Assembly: GCF_040939455.1 (NCBI RefSeq)
Contig: NC_134108.1
Span: 36,500,501-36,564,500 of the forward strand
From: Microcebus murinus
Taxonomy: Eukaryota > Chordata > Mammalia > Primates > Cheirogaleidae
DNA length: 64,000 nt
Reading direction: 5' to 3'
Shown here: piece after piece, positions 33,485-45,907 of the stretch
Position numbering within the stretch: position 1 is the stretch's first letter
How the letters are laid out: every line of letters starts with the position of its first letter
Translations under genes and position numbers: made by a program
The notes under the pieces: generated by a model
Told to the model about the DNA's origin: nothing
The model's input: the letters and a program-made list of their open reading frames with translations, nothing else
Databases searched by the model: none

Positions 33485-34484
33485 TTCCCATTTCAGAGTA
33501 TGGGTTCAGTTATTCTAACAGAATGCTCTATTATCGTTAGAGAGTCTAATGGTATTGGGATATAAAAGTAGTCCTGGAAGACCCAATATACCTTTTATAG
33601 TAAAGTATTGTTTTATGCTCAAAGAAACAAAGCTAGACAAATCATTCCCTTAAAGTATTTCATCTTAGCCTAGCTGCAAACTGGTTAACTAAAGTTACAC
33701 TGGCCCTTCATGCACCCTGAATTACCTGGAACACACAGACCCATCCCCTTACATAAAGATGTTATTAATGTTTTTTTTTTCCCCAGAAACAGAAAATAGA
33801 GCTGAAATATTTAATGCCTAATGTGTCTTTCATTTTGCTAAACTTTTTATACTTTTGTATATCTGAAGACTAGGTCATAAACAAGCAGTTAACTACATTG
33901 TCCAATGTTGCACAGTTAAAACCTGGGAATGGTAGGATTTAGTCCCTGATTCTGAATCTCATTCTCTTCACCTACAATTTTGTATTTCCTTTGAAATAAC
34001 TGACATAAAGTAATGAAAATCTGGCTGTTGCCCACCTGGGTGTCTTTCAATTCCTTGCTACCTATCAGACAACCACATAGCAGCATTAGAAGAGAGAGTA
34101 AAATAGAGAAAGTGAAAAAAAGCTTTGGAATTTTCACTTGACAACTCGGGAGCCAAAGGAAGCCTGAGACAGAGGAACTATCTTTGTCCACCTTGGTCAC
34201 CTTCAGTTGTAGAATATGCATGTGAGTTCTATTATACTAAGAGTGTCTTGAAGGTCAAGTCACAAAACACAGAGTAGCAGGCCTGTGATACACAGATTTT
34301 TAAATAGTTACAAAATCTTCATTATGGTATTGGGACATTTGCTCTACAGTACCTACAATATTTTAAGGGGAAAAGAACACTTACATCCAAATAAAAATGT
34401 CAAAATGCTTAAATGTTATGAAATAAACATATAAGGAGATTAGGAAAAAATGGGCAGATATGTAATCTTTTTACATATTAGATA
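33485..34484. other. No recognised feature
   Basis: AT-rich with no gene or repeat that I can name. The 101-codon minus-strand frame at 33916-34221 has no recognisable motif. Confidence 0.5.
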
Positions 34485-35290
34485 CAGTCTATTTATTCTT
34501 TGTTATTCAGACAGGTTAATTTCTATTGTATTATCTTCAAGTACACAAATTCTTTCTTCTGTTTTCTCTATTCTGCTTTTGAGCCCATTCATTGAGTTTT
34601 TAAATGTATTTTTATCCCAAAATTTCCATTTGATTCTTCCTTATATCTTCATATCTTCAATATCTTTGCTAAGATTTTCAAATTTTGCTGTGACTATTTT
34701 TTATTTGTTTAATATGTGTTTACAGTTGGTTGTTAAATCACTTTGTGATGGTTATTTTAAAAATCTCTTTTGATAATTCCAATACCTGTATCATCTCAGT
34801 ATTGTCATCTGTTTATTATCTTTTTTCATTCAGTTTGAAGCACAATTCCTGATTCTTAATACTATAAGTGATTTTTTATTGAAACCTAGACTATTTGATA
34901 TTATGTTATAAGATTCTGGATATTATTTAATCATGTGTTTCAGCAGGACTCCTGTGACCCTGCTACATTGGGTGAAGAGTGACACCATCTCATTACAGGT
35001 CAGTGGGAGTAAAAGTAAAGTCTCTCCACATGTTGACATCTTGGGCTGAGGGGAGGGATCCTAGTAACTGCTAGATGAGGGTAGGTGTTCAGGATCCCCA
35101 CTAGATCTCTACTGATACACCCCAGCTGGGAGGGGGAGAGTGCCTCATTACTGCTCCCCATGTTCCTGATAAAGGGGTAGACCTAGGTGTGTTGCCACTT
35201 CATTGCTAACTGAAGATCAAAGTCATGGCTCTCCACTGAGACACCTCTGATACCACTTTGGTGAGGTACTACTGAATTCCAAATTTCATG
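34485..35290 (-). mobile_element. L1M 5' UTR and leader, antisense
   Basis: The run TTGAGCCCATTCATTGAGTT, AAATTTCCATTTGATTCTTC, AATTCCAATACCTGTATCAT and then a GC-richer part with repeated CCCCACTAG and GAGGGGGAGAGTGCCTCATT is the reverse complement of an old L1M 5' end. No ORF2 follows. The 107-codon plus frame at 34450-34773 is a shadow. Confidence 0.7.
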
Positions 35291-35789
35291 CTGGAAAAAT
35301 GCACATATAATTTGGATGAATAGATTCCTTTTTCTTTCTATGATTCAGATAAATTGTTACTGTTACTCAATTTAAAATGTATGAGGCAAAAACAAAACAA
35401 ACAAACAAAAAAAAAAACCCAAAAAACACAGAATGCTCACTGCCATGCTGCCCATGCTGTATTTGGGAACAGAGGTATTCTGCCTCTTTTCGCCACCTTC
35501 CAGAGTTTTCTTATGCATGTGTACATTATGCCCAGGATATTTAGTTGTTTTTAGTGGGAGAAATAGGGTAAGTGTGTCTACTCTTGTCTTTCCAGAAGTA
35601 GAAGCCCTATGTGAATAGACTGAAAAAATGAACAGAACCTCAGGCACATGTGGAACTATAACCAAAGATCTAATAGTTGTGTCATTGGAGTCACAGAAGG
35701 AAAGGATAAGACTTTAACCTTCTGCCATAAGAAACTAGTAAAAAAAAAATAGCAAATTAAACTCAAAGTAAACAGAGAAAATCAATGAA
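35291..35789. other. Mostly unassigned, with an A-rich simple run
   Basis: An AAACAAAAC-type A-rich tract lies at about 35388-35425. Otherwise no gene or named repeat. Overlapping frames on both strands at 35354-35665 have no motif. Confidence 0.5.
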
Positions 35790-36640
35790 ATCTGTACTAT
35801 TCTAAAATATGTAGCTGTTTTTCAATCCTGTTTCCTGGCATACAACTCCTAAAAGCCTTAGAATCTCCAAAGTGATGTTTTCCTGTATGCTAATGAGTTG
35901 GCTGATGGCTGGTAGTCCTTAGGTAGCTTCTGATGGAGACTGCTCACCAGAAAGTCTAAAACAGGATTAGAAGGTTGGGACTTTCAGCCTCACCACCCAA
36001 TCTCTGGGTAGGGGAGAGGTTAAAGGTTAAGTTGATCATCAGTGGCCAATGATTTAATCAATCATGCCTGTATAATGAAGCCTTTATGAAAATATAAAAT
36101 GACAGGATTAGAGAGATTCTATACAGCTGAACACATGAGGGTTTCTGGAGAGTGGCATGCCCAGCTAGGCCATGGAAGCTTTGTACCCCATCCAGCACAC
36201 CTTCCCCTATGCATCTTTTCATCTGTATCCTTTATAAAATCCTTTTTAATAAGTTGATGAAAGACTCAAGTTAATAAGTTTAATAAGTTGAGAAACACTC
36301 AAGTGTTTCCTTGAGTTCTGTGAGCCACTTTAGCAAATTAATCAAACCCAAGGAGAGGATTGTGGTATCCCCACTTGATAGCTGGTCTGTCAGAAGCACA
36401 GGCAAAATAACCTGGGGCTTGGGGTTGGCATCTAAAGTGGGGATACTCTTGTGGAACTGAGCCCACAACCTGTAGGATCTGATGCTATCTCCAGGTAGAC
36501 AGTGTTGGGATTGAACTGAATTAGAGGACACCCGGCTGGAGTCTGCTACAGAATTCATTGCTTGCTTGTTGGTGGGGAGAAATGCCTACACATTTAGTCA
36601 CAGAGTTCTGTGTTTGTTGCTGTTGAGTGAGAGAATAAAA
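35790..36640 (+). mobile_element. Solo ERVL-like LTR
   Basis: It holds TTTCCTGGCATACAACTCC, GCTAATGAGTTGGCTGATGG, CCAATGATTTAATCAATCAT, TAATGAAGCCTTTATGAAAA and TGAGTTCTGTGAGCCACTTT, then AATTAATCAAACCCAAGGAG, in an order I recall for an abundant eutherian ERVL-type LTR. The subfamily is not assigned. The 92-codon minus frame at 36280-36558 is a shadow. Confidence 0.72.
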
Positions 36641-36654
36641 AAGGAACTTTGTGT

Positions 36655-39190
36655 TTGTTTTTTATCTATTCGAAAACTAAAGATGATTTTTTTAAAAGCT
36701 GGTTCTTTGAGAGGATCAATAATATTGGCAAACCTTCAGCTAGATTAATCATAAATCATAATTGTTTGAAAAGATACAGATTAGCAATATCAGAAATAAG
36801 AAGGGGTAGCATCACTATAGAGCCTACAGCTATTAAAATGATAAATATATTATAAACTACTTCACACCAATACAGTTAGATAAAATGCACCAAATTACTT
36901 AAAAATATAGGCTACCAAAACTCATTCAAGAATAGAAAACTCAATAGCCTTACATATATAAAGAAATTGAAATTGTATTTAAAATTCTTCCTCCAAAGAA
37001 TCTTTAAGCCCAGATAGCTTCATTGGTGATTTCTACCAAATATTTTGGAAAAAAAAATCCCAATCCCATAAACACACTTAAAGAAAATTTAAGAGAAAGG
37101 AATACCTCTCAATTCATTCTATGAAGGCAGCATTGTCATAATATAAAATCTGGACAAGACAAAGGGCAATACAAGTAAAGAAAACCATAGACCAGTATCT
37201 CTTATGAACACAGATACAGCAATTCTAAACAAAATTTTAGCAAATAGAATCCAAAATTATGCAAAATAGGTAAACTTCTAAAAATGAAGCATTTGTTTAA
37301 AATTCAAAAAGTAATGTAATTTAATTATCAAACTAAAAAAGGAAAAGCCATATGATCATCTTGGTAAAGAAAAAGTATTTGACAAAATCTATTTATCCAT
37401 TTTTTATAAAAACACTCAACAAAGAAGAAATAGAAGGCACTTCCTTAACCTGATAAAGAGCATTTATCAAAAACTATAGGTAACATCATATTTAATGGTA
37501 AAAGCCTGATTACTTTCCCAACGAGATTAGGAACAAGACAAGAATATTGCACTTTTTTCAACATCGTACTGAGGTTCTAGTGAGTGCAATGAAATAAAAC
37601 AAACAGCAACATAGTATTAACATTTGAGAGGAAGAAGTAAAATTGTCTTTTTAGATAAAATGGTTATATAGTAGAAAATCCTATGAATCTGCAAAAATAT
37701 TTACTAGATCTAATAAATGAATTTAGCATGATTATAAGATGCAATGTCAATATAAAATCAACTGAATTATTATATATTGGCAATAAATCAGATAGTGAAA
37801 TAAAAATGCTATTTGCAATATGATCAAAAATAGGAAATACTTAGTGGTAAATTTGACAAATGACTGAAAGATTTGTAACTTTAACCATAAAACAACATTG
37901 TTGAGAAAAATTGAAGATTATCTAAATAAATGGAGCAATATATCATCTTTACAGTCCAAAACAACCAATATTATTAGAATGTCAATTCACCTAAACTTTA
38001 TCTATAGATTTAGGGTAATCCCTATCCCAATCCCAGCAAGATATTGTGGAGAAATTGACTATATGATTTTGAAATTCATGTGGAAACGCAAAAGTTTTAA
38101 AAGCACTCACACATTGAAAAAGGACAGAATTACAGGAGAAATACTATTTAATTTCAATAAGTTATAGAAATCAAAACAGTGTGGCATTGGTATAAAGATA
38201 CATGAATGTAACCAAATAGAGACCCTAGAAATAGACCTACATATATTTTAACAACTGACGTTAGGCAAAGACACAGCAGTGAAGAAAGAATATCCTTTTC
38301 AATAAATGATGGTGGAATAATTAGATATCTTCATGCTTAAAAGAATGAATTTCAATTTTTATACTGTAACATAAACAGAAAGTTAATTCAGAATGACTCA
38401 TAAACCTAAATGTAAATCCCAAAACTATAAAACTTCTAGGAGAAAACATAGGAGAAAAGTTTTGTGGCCTGGAGTTTGGTATAGATGACAGATGTAGAGG
38501 AAATCTACATGCTGCTGATGAGAATGTAAAATGGTACAACCATTTTACAAAACTATTGGACAGTTTTATCAAATATTAAACATAGAATGATTTATATAAT
38601 CCAGCCATTTGACTACTGGGTATTGACCCAAAAGAAAGAAAGCATATGACCATACAATGAAGACTTGTGCACAATTTTTTAGCATTTTTGTATAAAAGTC
38701 TTTGCATGGACATATACTTTCAACACTGAAACCACTTAAATATCTCTTGGTGGGTGAATAGATAAAAAAAAAATTGTTACAAATCCATATGATGAAATTC
38801 TAATCAGAAATTTAAAAAATTAACTTGATATATGCTGCAATATGCATACATTTCAAAATATGCTGAATCAATGAAACTAGAAAAAGAGTACATACTGTAT
38901 GATCAATTTACATAACATTATGAAAAATGCACACTAATTTCTAGTGACAGAAAGAAGATTAATGGGTCCCATGGAATAGTTCAGGTGGTGTGGGGAGGGA
39001 CAGGACTGCAGGATTACAAAATAGTGTGTAAAAACTTGGCAGCAGTAATGAATATATTTATTATTTTGATTGCAGTGATAGTTTCTTAGGTATATATTTA
39101 ATATGTATGACAAAACTTACCAAATTGTATACTTTAATATGTTTAATTTATTGCATATTAATTATGCCTTAATAATGCTTTTAAAAATAT
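36655..39190 (+). mobile_element. L1M LINE, long 5'-truncated copy
   Basis: Sense ORF2 runs from the reverse transcriptase region (AAAGCTGGTTCTTTGAGAGG) through about 37180-37250 (GACCAGTATCTCTTATGAAC) and the surviving frame 37898-38167 (MSIHLNFIYRFRVIPIPIPA) to the C-terminus. An L1M 3' UTR ends at TTATGCCTTAATAATGC. About 2.5 kb and badly decayed. Confidence 0.9.
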
Positions 39191-40009
39191 CTATTATATA
39201 GAATTACACATGCACACACACACCATGGCAGTAATGAAGGGAGTAAAGGGTATTGGTTTACACTGAACCAGCGAGTTTGAGGTTGGCCTACTTTAAACTT
39301 AAAAATACTCAGCAATTGTAGATAGATATCATCTCTTTCAAAGCCCTAATAATGAAATAGTGTTACTAGATTCTTTTTCTAGCATTTTTGTTTTACTTTG
39401 TCTTAGATTTTTCAATCCTGGCACTGAACAGTTTATTAACTTTTATATTATTTATATTTAAAACAATATTTCAGGGAGATTCCATACTATTTCACTAGTG
39501 GGATAATTAATTCGGGTTTCCTAGTGTTATAGGATAATAAGGTTTCTATATGTATCTTGCTAGTGTAAATTCATAAGACTTTCTAAATATCACCAACAGA
39601 AAAGCTCTCTACTGAGGATTTAAAAATGAATATTCCATCCTATATATCTAGATAAGGAAGGGAGTCTTAATTTCCAAGGTCCAAAATTTGTATGCCATTC
39701 ATCTGTTCCTTAGACTCATGACACTCATTCACAAATTTCCTGGAAATATTTTTTATTATTTTATATCAAGAATCCAAGTATCACAGAGATTATAGTTCTT
39801 GTCATATTTTACAAAACTTAGGTTTAAAAAACATATTTTCATGAATTTAGAACCCAGTAAATCATGGAAAACAGCCTAACACTCAACTGTGTTTATACTC
39901 TGTTAGGAAATTTTTCCAGTGTGATTCTCAACCATTTTTATTGGGCATGCAACCTGTCAAAAGCATTGCGGTAGGCATGATTATAAGAGCAAATAGCTTG
40001 AGCTCAGCA
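39191..40009. other. No recognised feature
   Basis: AT-rich; a short CA run lies at about 39208-39222. No gene or named repeat. Confidence 0.5.
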
Positions 40010-40140
40010 TTCATTTATTTAACAGATATTCATTTGATTGCTAGATACTTCACTAGGTAGTGGGTGTAAGGATCAACAAAAAAGACATGACCCTGGGCTT
40101 TATGTTGTTACACTGAAGTGGGAAGATACAGACTAAATGA
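40010..40140 (-). repeat. L2 LINE 3' terminus, antisense
   Basis: TTCATTTATTTAACAGATAT and GCTAGATACTTCACTAGG, then GAAGTGGGAAGATACAGAC, follow the L2 3' end reverse complement. Confidence 0.55.
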
Positions 40141-40949
40141 TAATTTTTCTGTACTAAATGTTTTTTTTTTTTATTTGGGAATGAAATTAATGAAAATAAT
40201 CTCTTGGTAAATTTAAGAAACAGGATTTACATTTTAATTATACAGTAAAAAAGCAAACATATCTTAAATTCTAATTTAAATCAATATAAATTTAATAAGA
40301 TCAAAAATATGTATATATACATAGTTTATAACTTTTCAGAAGTATATATAAAATATTAAAAATAATCATTTGGGGAATTTTAAATTTCATAACTCCGTAG
40401 TCTTTAACATAAAAAAAATTTATGAAGATTTCTCGTCTAGTAATAGTGAACGAGGTAATTCTAGCCAACTCTCCAACTGAGTGCATCAAGAAAAGTAGAC
40501 TAAATTGTAAAAGCGTCTGAACGAAATGGAGATCTGACAAGACATGGAAGGGTTACTCAGTAGGATTTGGATAAAAGAAGAAGCTCAGGGAGGCAGTGCC
40601 ACTCTTCCTCTGGCAATATCTACTGATTTCTGACAAGGGTGATGAGAGGAAATGTTGGTGCTGTCTCTTGTCTAGGGCACAGTGAATGATGCTCTGGGGC
40701 CAACAGGAGCATTTCCTGGCAAATCCTTCATAGTTTGGTTTGGGACTTCAAAGGATGCCCCTCTCCCCACCACCAGGAATGAGTTGACCAGAAGTAGGTA
40801 AATCCCCTCAGGGATAATGACTTACTTTCCAATCATCTAATCATCTCCATTCCTGGAAATGGATAAAGGTGACCAGGATTGCCAGTGCCACCAGGCAATT
40901 AACACAATCAAATGAAAATATTTTATAGAAGATGATAAAACCCCCATAA
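40141..40949. other. No recognised feature
   Basis: A T run lies at about 40159-40170. The rest is AT-rich up to 40550, then GC-richer to 40900, with no gene and no repeat that I can name. Confidence 0.45.
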
Positions 40950-41345
40950 GGCCCCAAATTATTTCTACAGAATATTTTCAGATACATGTCTGAGGCTTAT
41001 TAAAATATAATCAGATATTCAAGGAAGCAAATAAGAATCAATAGAAATAATAGAAAATAAAAACACAGAAATAGGTACTTTAGATATTGCAATTAACTCA
41101 CATAGACTTTAAAATAACTCAAGAAATAAAATACAGAATTAAGAATTTTGGCAAAGAAATGAAAATTATAAAAGAAAGAACAGAATAAATTTAAAGACAA
41201 CTCACTTGAAATTCTAGAACAAAAAAAATATGATTACCTAACTTAAGAACTCAAAGGATGTGTCTAATAACAAACTATGCACAATTAAAATGAAAATTAG
41301 TAAACCAAAGGCTAAATCAGAAGAACATACACAGAATGAAGCATT
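40950..41345 (+). mobile_element. L1M 5' leader/ORF1-side fragment, sense
   Basis: The wording ACTTTAAAATAACTCAAGAA, ACTTGAAATTCTAGAACAAA and TAGTAAACCAAAGGC resembles the leader of old L1M elements. It is roughly the complement of the text seen at 34485-34760. Decayed, and call strength is moderate. Confidence 0.45.
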
Positions 41346-41374
41346 TTATTTTTCAAACTGATTTCGTTTTGGTC

Positions 41375-41513
41375 CATCTCCTCCCAAAATAACGTAAACT
41401 CCCTGAGTCCCTGGATCATGACTTGCTCACTGTGGTTTCACTGGTGCCTAGAAAAATTCTTAGCACATAGTGGATATTCATTAAATATGTGTTAGATAAA
41501 AATTATTTGTTTG
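41375..41513 (+). repeat. L2 LINE 3' end, sense, hit by an Alu
   Basis: ACTCCCTGAGTCCCTGGATC and GTGCCTAGAAAAATTCTTAG, then CACATAGTGGATATTCATTA, is the L2 terminus. The Alu at 41514 landed just beyond the tail motif. Confidence 0.7.
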
Positions 41514-41847
41514 AGCCAGGCGCGGTGGCTCACGCCTGTAATCCTAGCACTCTGGGAGGCTGAGGCGGGTGGATTGCTCGAGGTCAGGAGTTCGAAACCA
41601 GCCTGAGCAAGAGCAAAACCTCATCTCTACTATAAATAGAAAGAAATTAATTGGCCAACTAATATATATAGAAAATTAGCCGGGCATGGTGGCACATGCC
41701 TGTAGTCCCAGCTACTCGGGAGGCTGAGGCAGGAGGATCGCTTGAGCCCAGGAGTTTGAGGTTGCTGTGAGCTAGGCTGACGCCACGGCACTCACTCTAG
41801 CCTGGTCAACAAGCGAGACTCTGTCTAAAAAAAAAAAAAAAAAAAAA
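41514..41847 (+). mobile_element. Full-length lemur-type dimeric Alu
   Basis: It starts AGCCAGGCGCGGTGGCTCAC, has the same expanded linker as the copy at 5481 (TATAAATAGAAAGAAATTAA then TTGGCCAACT), the right-arm GACGCCACGGCACTCACTC, and an A tail at 41827-41847. The target duplication AAAAATTATTTGTTTG is perfect over 16 bp (41498-41513 and 41843-41858, overlapping the tail). The intact duplication and low divergence mark a young insertion. Confidence 0.96.
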
Positions 41848-42534
41848 TTATTTGTTTGGAAAAGTTCATTTCTCTAATTAATGCCACTGCAATCTTTTTG
41901 ACAGTATATATACTGATTAAATATGGTTGACTATACTCGAATAATTTTTAGAAATAATTCCTAACCTATGAAGGAAAGGGGAGGGAAAAGAAAATAAAAG
42001 ATATTAGAATTGTATAAGAAAACAAAGAGAGAGAGGAAGAGAGAGAAATGTTGCTTTTTAGAGATAATATAATTGTGAATATAAATATAAATTATTAGAA
42101 TTAGTAAAGTTAGAATTATTTCTAGATATAAGGTCAATATACAAAGATCAATTTTCACATATATTGAAATAAATAATTAGAAAATGTAATCTAAAAAGAT
42201 AACATTTGATAGCATCAAAATATAAAATATTCATTAAAATATGAAAATAAATGTGTAGACTACACAACAGAAAAATATGAAAGTGGAAAGAAATTAAGTA
42301 TTATCTAAATAAATTGAGAGATGTGCCATATTCATGAATTATAGGTTCAATATTATAAAAATGTCAATTTTCTCCCAATAAATCTAAAGAATCAATGTAA
42401 TTCCAATATAAAATGAGATTATTTCAGGAAATGCAACAAACAGACTCTATAACTTACAGAAAAATGCAAAGGCCAAGAAGAATGAAGCCACGTTCTTCAA
42501 AATAGAGCATTTACCCTCAACATGTTCTTATGTT

Positions 42535-42599
42535 TGACATTTTAAGATAAGGTTATAATATTTTATATATTGACATTTTAAGATAAGGTTATAATATTT
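42535..42599. repeat. Local tandem duplication, 36-bp period
   Basis: TGACATTTTAAGATAAGGTT plus ATAATATTT occurs twice with no mismatch (42535-42563 and 42571-42599), inside an old L1. The identity implies the duplication is much younger than the L1. Confidence 0.9.
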
Positions 42600-42866
42600 A
42601 AGAGAAGGTATTTGGTGTTAGGATTGACAAATAGACAAAGCAATGGAATAGCATTGAAAACCCAGAAAACTGTGTCCAGGGGCTCTAGACTTATCACAAA
42701 GCAGATGTGACAGCAAAGGATGGTTGTTTCAGTAAATGATTTGGGGACAGTTATATGTGCATATGAAAAAAAGTGAAACTTGAATTCTACTTCACACCAT
42801 TCATAAAATCAATTTCTTATTTGATTATAGATTATAATGTGAAAAGTCAGTCAATAAATCTTTTAG

Positions 42867-43049
42867 GACCATCTTTCTCAACAGTAGCACTACATTTTAC
42901 ATTGTGGTCAGATAATTTTTATTAGGGGGGCTGTCGTGTGCATTGTAGGATGTTTAGCAGTATCCTTGACCTTAGCACTCCGAATGTTGGCAGCATACCC
43001 TCAGTGTGACAACCAAACATGTCTCCAGACATTGACAAATGTCCCCTGG
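42867..43049 (-). mobile_element. MER20 (hAT-Charlie), inserted in L1
   Basis: Contains GGGGGGCTGTCGTGTGCATT, GTAGGATGTTTAGCAG and GTCTCCAGACATTGACAAAT, then GTCCCCTGG. The right end is truncated or decayed. It interrupts L1 ORF2, so it is younger than that L1. Confidence 0.85.
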
Positions 43050-43502
43050 AAACATTCATAGGATAGTATTTATTATTTAAGAGCACAGGAGAGTACTTAT
43101 TGTTTAGGATAAAGAATAATTTCTTAAATGGGACATGAAATGCTCTAACCAGAAGCAAAATTTGTTAAATTTGATTACGTTAGGACATAAGAAATTCTGT
43201 TCATCAAAAGACAACATTAGGAGAGTGAAAATGTAAGCCATAACATAGGGCAAAATAATAGCCATATAGCCAGGTTTTATAAAGAACTCAATAAGAAAAT
43301 GACAAAAACTCAATAGAAAAATGATCAAGGGACCTCACAAAATGAAGATAACAAATGGCCAAGAAATATATGTGAAAAGGTGTTCAACTTCATTAGTATT
43401 CAGGAAAATGCAAATAAATCCCAAGGCAATACTACAATATATTCAGCAGAAACGGCAAAATGCAAAAGCCTGACAACACCAAGAGTGAGCTACGCCATAG
43501 AG

Positions 43503-43720
43503 CAGGGGTTGGCAAACTTTTTCTGTAAGGGGCTAGAGAGTAAGTATTCCAGGTATTGCAGGCTCTGGTCTCTGTCACAAATACTCAGCTTTAATGCTGC
43601 ACAACAAAAGCAGCCAAGACAAAGAGTAAATGAATGGGCATAGCTGTGTTCCAAAAGAAACTTATTTTTAATCAGTGGCAGGCTGGATTTGGATGGCATT
43701 CTATAGTTTGCAGACTTCTC
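43503..43720. mobile_element. MER58-like hAT-Charlie element, inserted in L1
   Basis: 218 bp beginning CAGGGGTTGGCAAACTTTTT and ending ATAGTTTGCAGACTTCTC, an inverted pair in the CAGGGGTNGGCAAAC style of this family. Internal GCTGTGTTCCAAAAGAAAC and GAATGGGCATAGC are diagnostic. Frames on both strands over it (43380-43643 and 43490-43786) are shadows. Confidence 0.82.
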
Positions 43721-44390
43721 ATGTACAGCAGCAGGAATGTTCATATATTGTTTGTAGGAGTGTAAATTGGTACAAGAAATTTGCAAAACAATTTGTCATT
43801 ATCTTCTAAATTAGAATTACTCATACCATCCCCATCATTTCACTCTTAGATTACTCCTCAGAAATGTGTACTGAGAGATAGGTACAATAACTTATTGGTA
43901 CTATTTTTGGTAATAAAAACTAATAGAACTATCTCATGCATATAGTGACAACAAAAGTCATCCATATATTGTTTAGTTTAATCCATATGTATTGAAAAAT
44001 GAAATATTATATATCAACAAAAGAATGACTCAATGGGCTAGCTCAAACAGCCATAATGACATTTAAAAGAAGCCAGACATAAAAAAGTACATACTGTAAG
44101 ATTCCAGTTATATAATTTTTAAAATTAAATGTTTTAGCAAAACTATAATATTTAGCAATGCTGGCTTAGTTTATATAAAATATTAATAAAGGAAAATAAG
44201 TATTACTATAAAAGTCAGAATACCGGTAGAATGATTGGGAGAAGGCACATAGAAGTGTTCTGGTATGTTAACTACCATATATTGCATTTTTCTTCAACTG
44301 GGTGGTTTTAAACAAGAATTTGCTTCGTTTCATGTACATATTTACATTTCTGTTTGAGTGCTATACTATAAATTAACATTAAAATAGTTT

Positions 44391-44752
44391 TTTAAAAAGT
44401 TACTGGAATTTTAGAATTTTCTTTTTGATAGAAAAAGATAAAGAAATATGAATATCTATGGAAGTAGGGCTTGGAGTATAGAAGACTCCCAAATTAGGCA
44501 GTTTTCTCCCTTATAAGGATACTGAGTTCTGCAGCCTAGGCCAAATTCACAGCATGCCAAGTATTTCTCCTCTCTTGTGACTATATCAAGCCAAATAACA
44601 CAATCTTACAAATAAAAAATATATAAACCATTTCCTTTGCCCAATTTTCCACCCTTACTGAGCATTTTGCTCAATACTTGGAGTCATCACTGGCTCTATG
44701 AAAAACACGGTTTTATGCCAGTGAGCACTGAAGTGCTGAGGTTTATCTTTCT
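44391..44752. other. No recognised feature
   Basis: No gene or named repeat between the L1 end and the MER5A. Confidence 0.55.
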
Positions 44753-44926
44753 CAGTGGTTTTCAACCCTTGCTGCCTATTAAAATCAACTGGCAACTTAA
44801 GGAAAAAAAAAATGCATGGCCTAAATCAAGCTCAGACTAATTAAAGCTGGTTCTCTTGGGGTGTGGCCCAGGCATTTTTAAAGCTCCTCAGGAGATTCTA
44901 ATGTGTGGCAGGTTTGAGAACCACTG
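44753..44926 (+). mobile_element. MER5A (hAT-Charlie)
   Basis: 174 bp with well kept inverted ends: CAGTGGTTTTCAA and TTTGAGAACCACTG. Internal GGTGTGGCCCAGGCATTTTT fits MER5A. Flanking 8-mers ATCTTTCT and ACCTGTCT match at six positions, consistent with a worn target duplication. Confidence 0.88.
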
Positions 44927-45591
44927 ACCTGTCTGATGCCCCCTCAGAAGTATGCATAATTAAAGTCGGACATATTCAACTTGCCTCACTGTAGTCAATT
45001 AGGAAGAGAAAAATAATGACTCTGGTAAAGTCCAATTTATCTCACATAGCCTGTATTGTATTTTTATCATATATGAGAAGGCATTCTTTTACTTAAAGAT
45101 CACAATTTAAAAAGAAAAAATCACCACCAACTATTTTTCTTCTTTCTAAATATTTGGCATTCATTCATAGAAACAGAAAAAAAAAATCACTGATTCACTG
45201 ATTATCACCATCAATTTCTTTTTAGCATGGTCCCATGATGCTATTTTGTCTTCCCAATGATCTCTTGTCCACCAACATTTGTCAGGAATGTTTTTTTATA
45301 AACAGGAAACCATTCATTGAACCTAATACTTGGCTAGAGCCTGCTGTTCTTCCTTTAATTCTGCCCTGTGCATTATTAAGGGGTAGAGTAAGGGCAACCT
45401 GTTGGTTGCACTTGATCAGACAGAGACAGTGAGAGGCATAGCTTGCCAAGATTTGCAATGTATTTATGGAATGTTGTGCTTGCCTTACCCTGCTATCCCC
45501 ACCTCAAACCCTTACTCTATCCCCAAATACCTGTCATCTGTAGGCTTCATGAGAGCTTTTACCTATCGGAAAGTTTAATTTCACAAAAAAG
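44927..45591. other. No recognised feature
   Basis: No gene or named repeat up to the Alu target site. Confidence 0.5.
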
Positions 45592-45606
45592 CTCTATGAA
45601 TTTATT

Positions 45607-45892
45607 ATCATTATTTTTTTAGATAGTCTTGCTCTGTCTCCTTGGGAAGAGTACAGTGGCATCATCATAGCTCACTATAACATCAAACTCCTGGGCTCTT
45701 GCCTCAGCCTCCCAAATAGCAGGGACTATTTAATCCATGCATGTTTCTCAACACCCAGCTGATTTTTCTATTTTTAGTGGAGACGGAGTCTAGCTCTTAC
45801 TCAGGCCGGTCTTGAACTCCTGAGCTCAAGCAATCCTCCCTCCTTGGTCTCCTGGAGTTCTAGGATTACAGGTGTGAGTCACCATGCCCAAC
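45607..45892 (-). mobile_element. Old Alu, inverted
   Basis: Reverse complement of a diverged dimeric Alu: TCTTGCTCTGTCTCCTTGGG, CATCATAGCTCACTATAAC, and a left-arm end at GTGAGTCACCATGCCCAACC. Target duplication CTCTATGAAT-T/A-TATT is seen at 45592-45606 and 45893-45907. Confidence 0.92.
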
Positions 45893-45907
45893 CTCTATGA
45901 ATTATTT

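Larger units (their letters stand above)
42085..44390 (+). mobile_element. Old L1M LINE, ORF2 C-terminal half and 3' UTR
   Basis: Sense text from ATAAGGTCAATATACAAAGA through ACAAATAGACAAAGCAATGG, GTTCAACTTCATTAGTATTC and GTGTAAATTGGTACAAGAAA to a decayed 3' UTR. A MER20 (42867-43049) and a MER58-like element (43503-43720) were inserted later. There is also a local 36-bp tandem duplication. Confidence 0.82.

Noticed and set aside
34450..34773. 107-codon plus-strand frame with many hydrophobic residues
   Set aside because: It is antisense L1M 5' sequence read in a chance frame.
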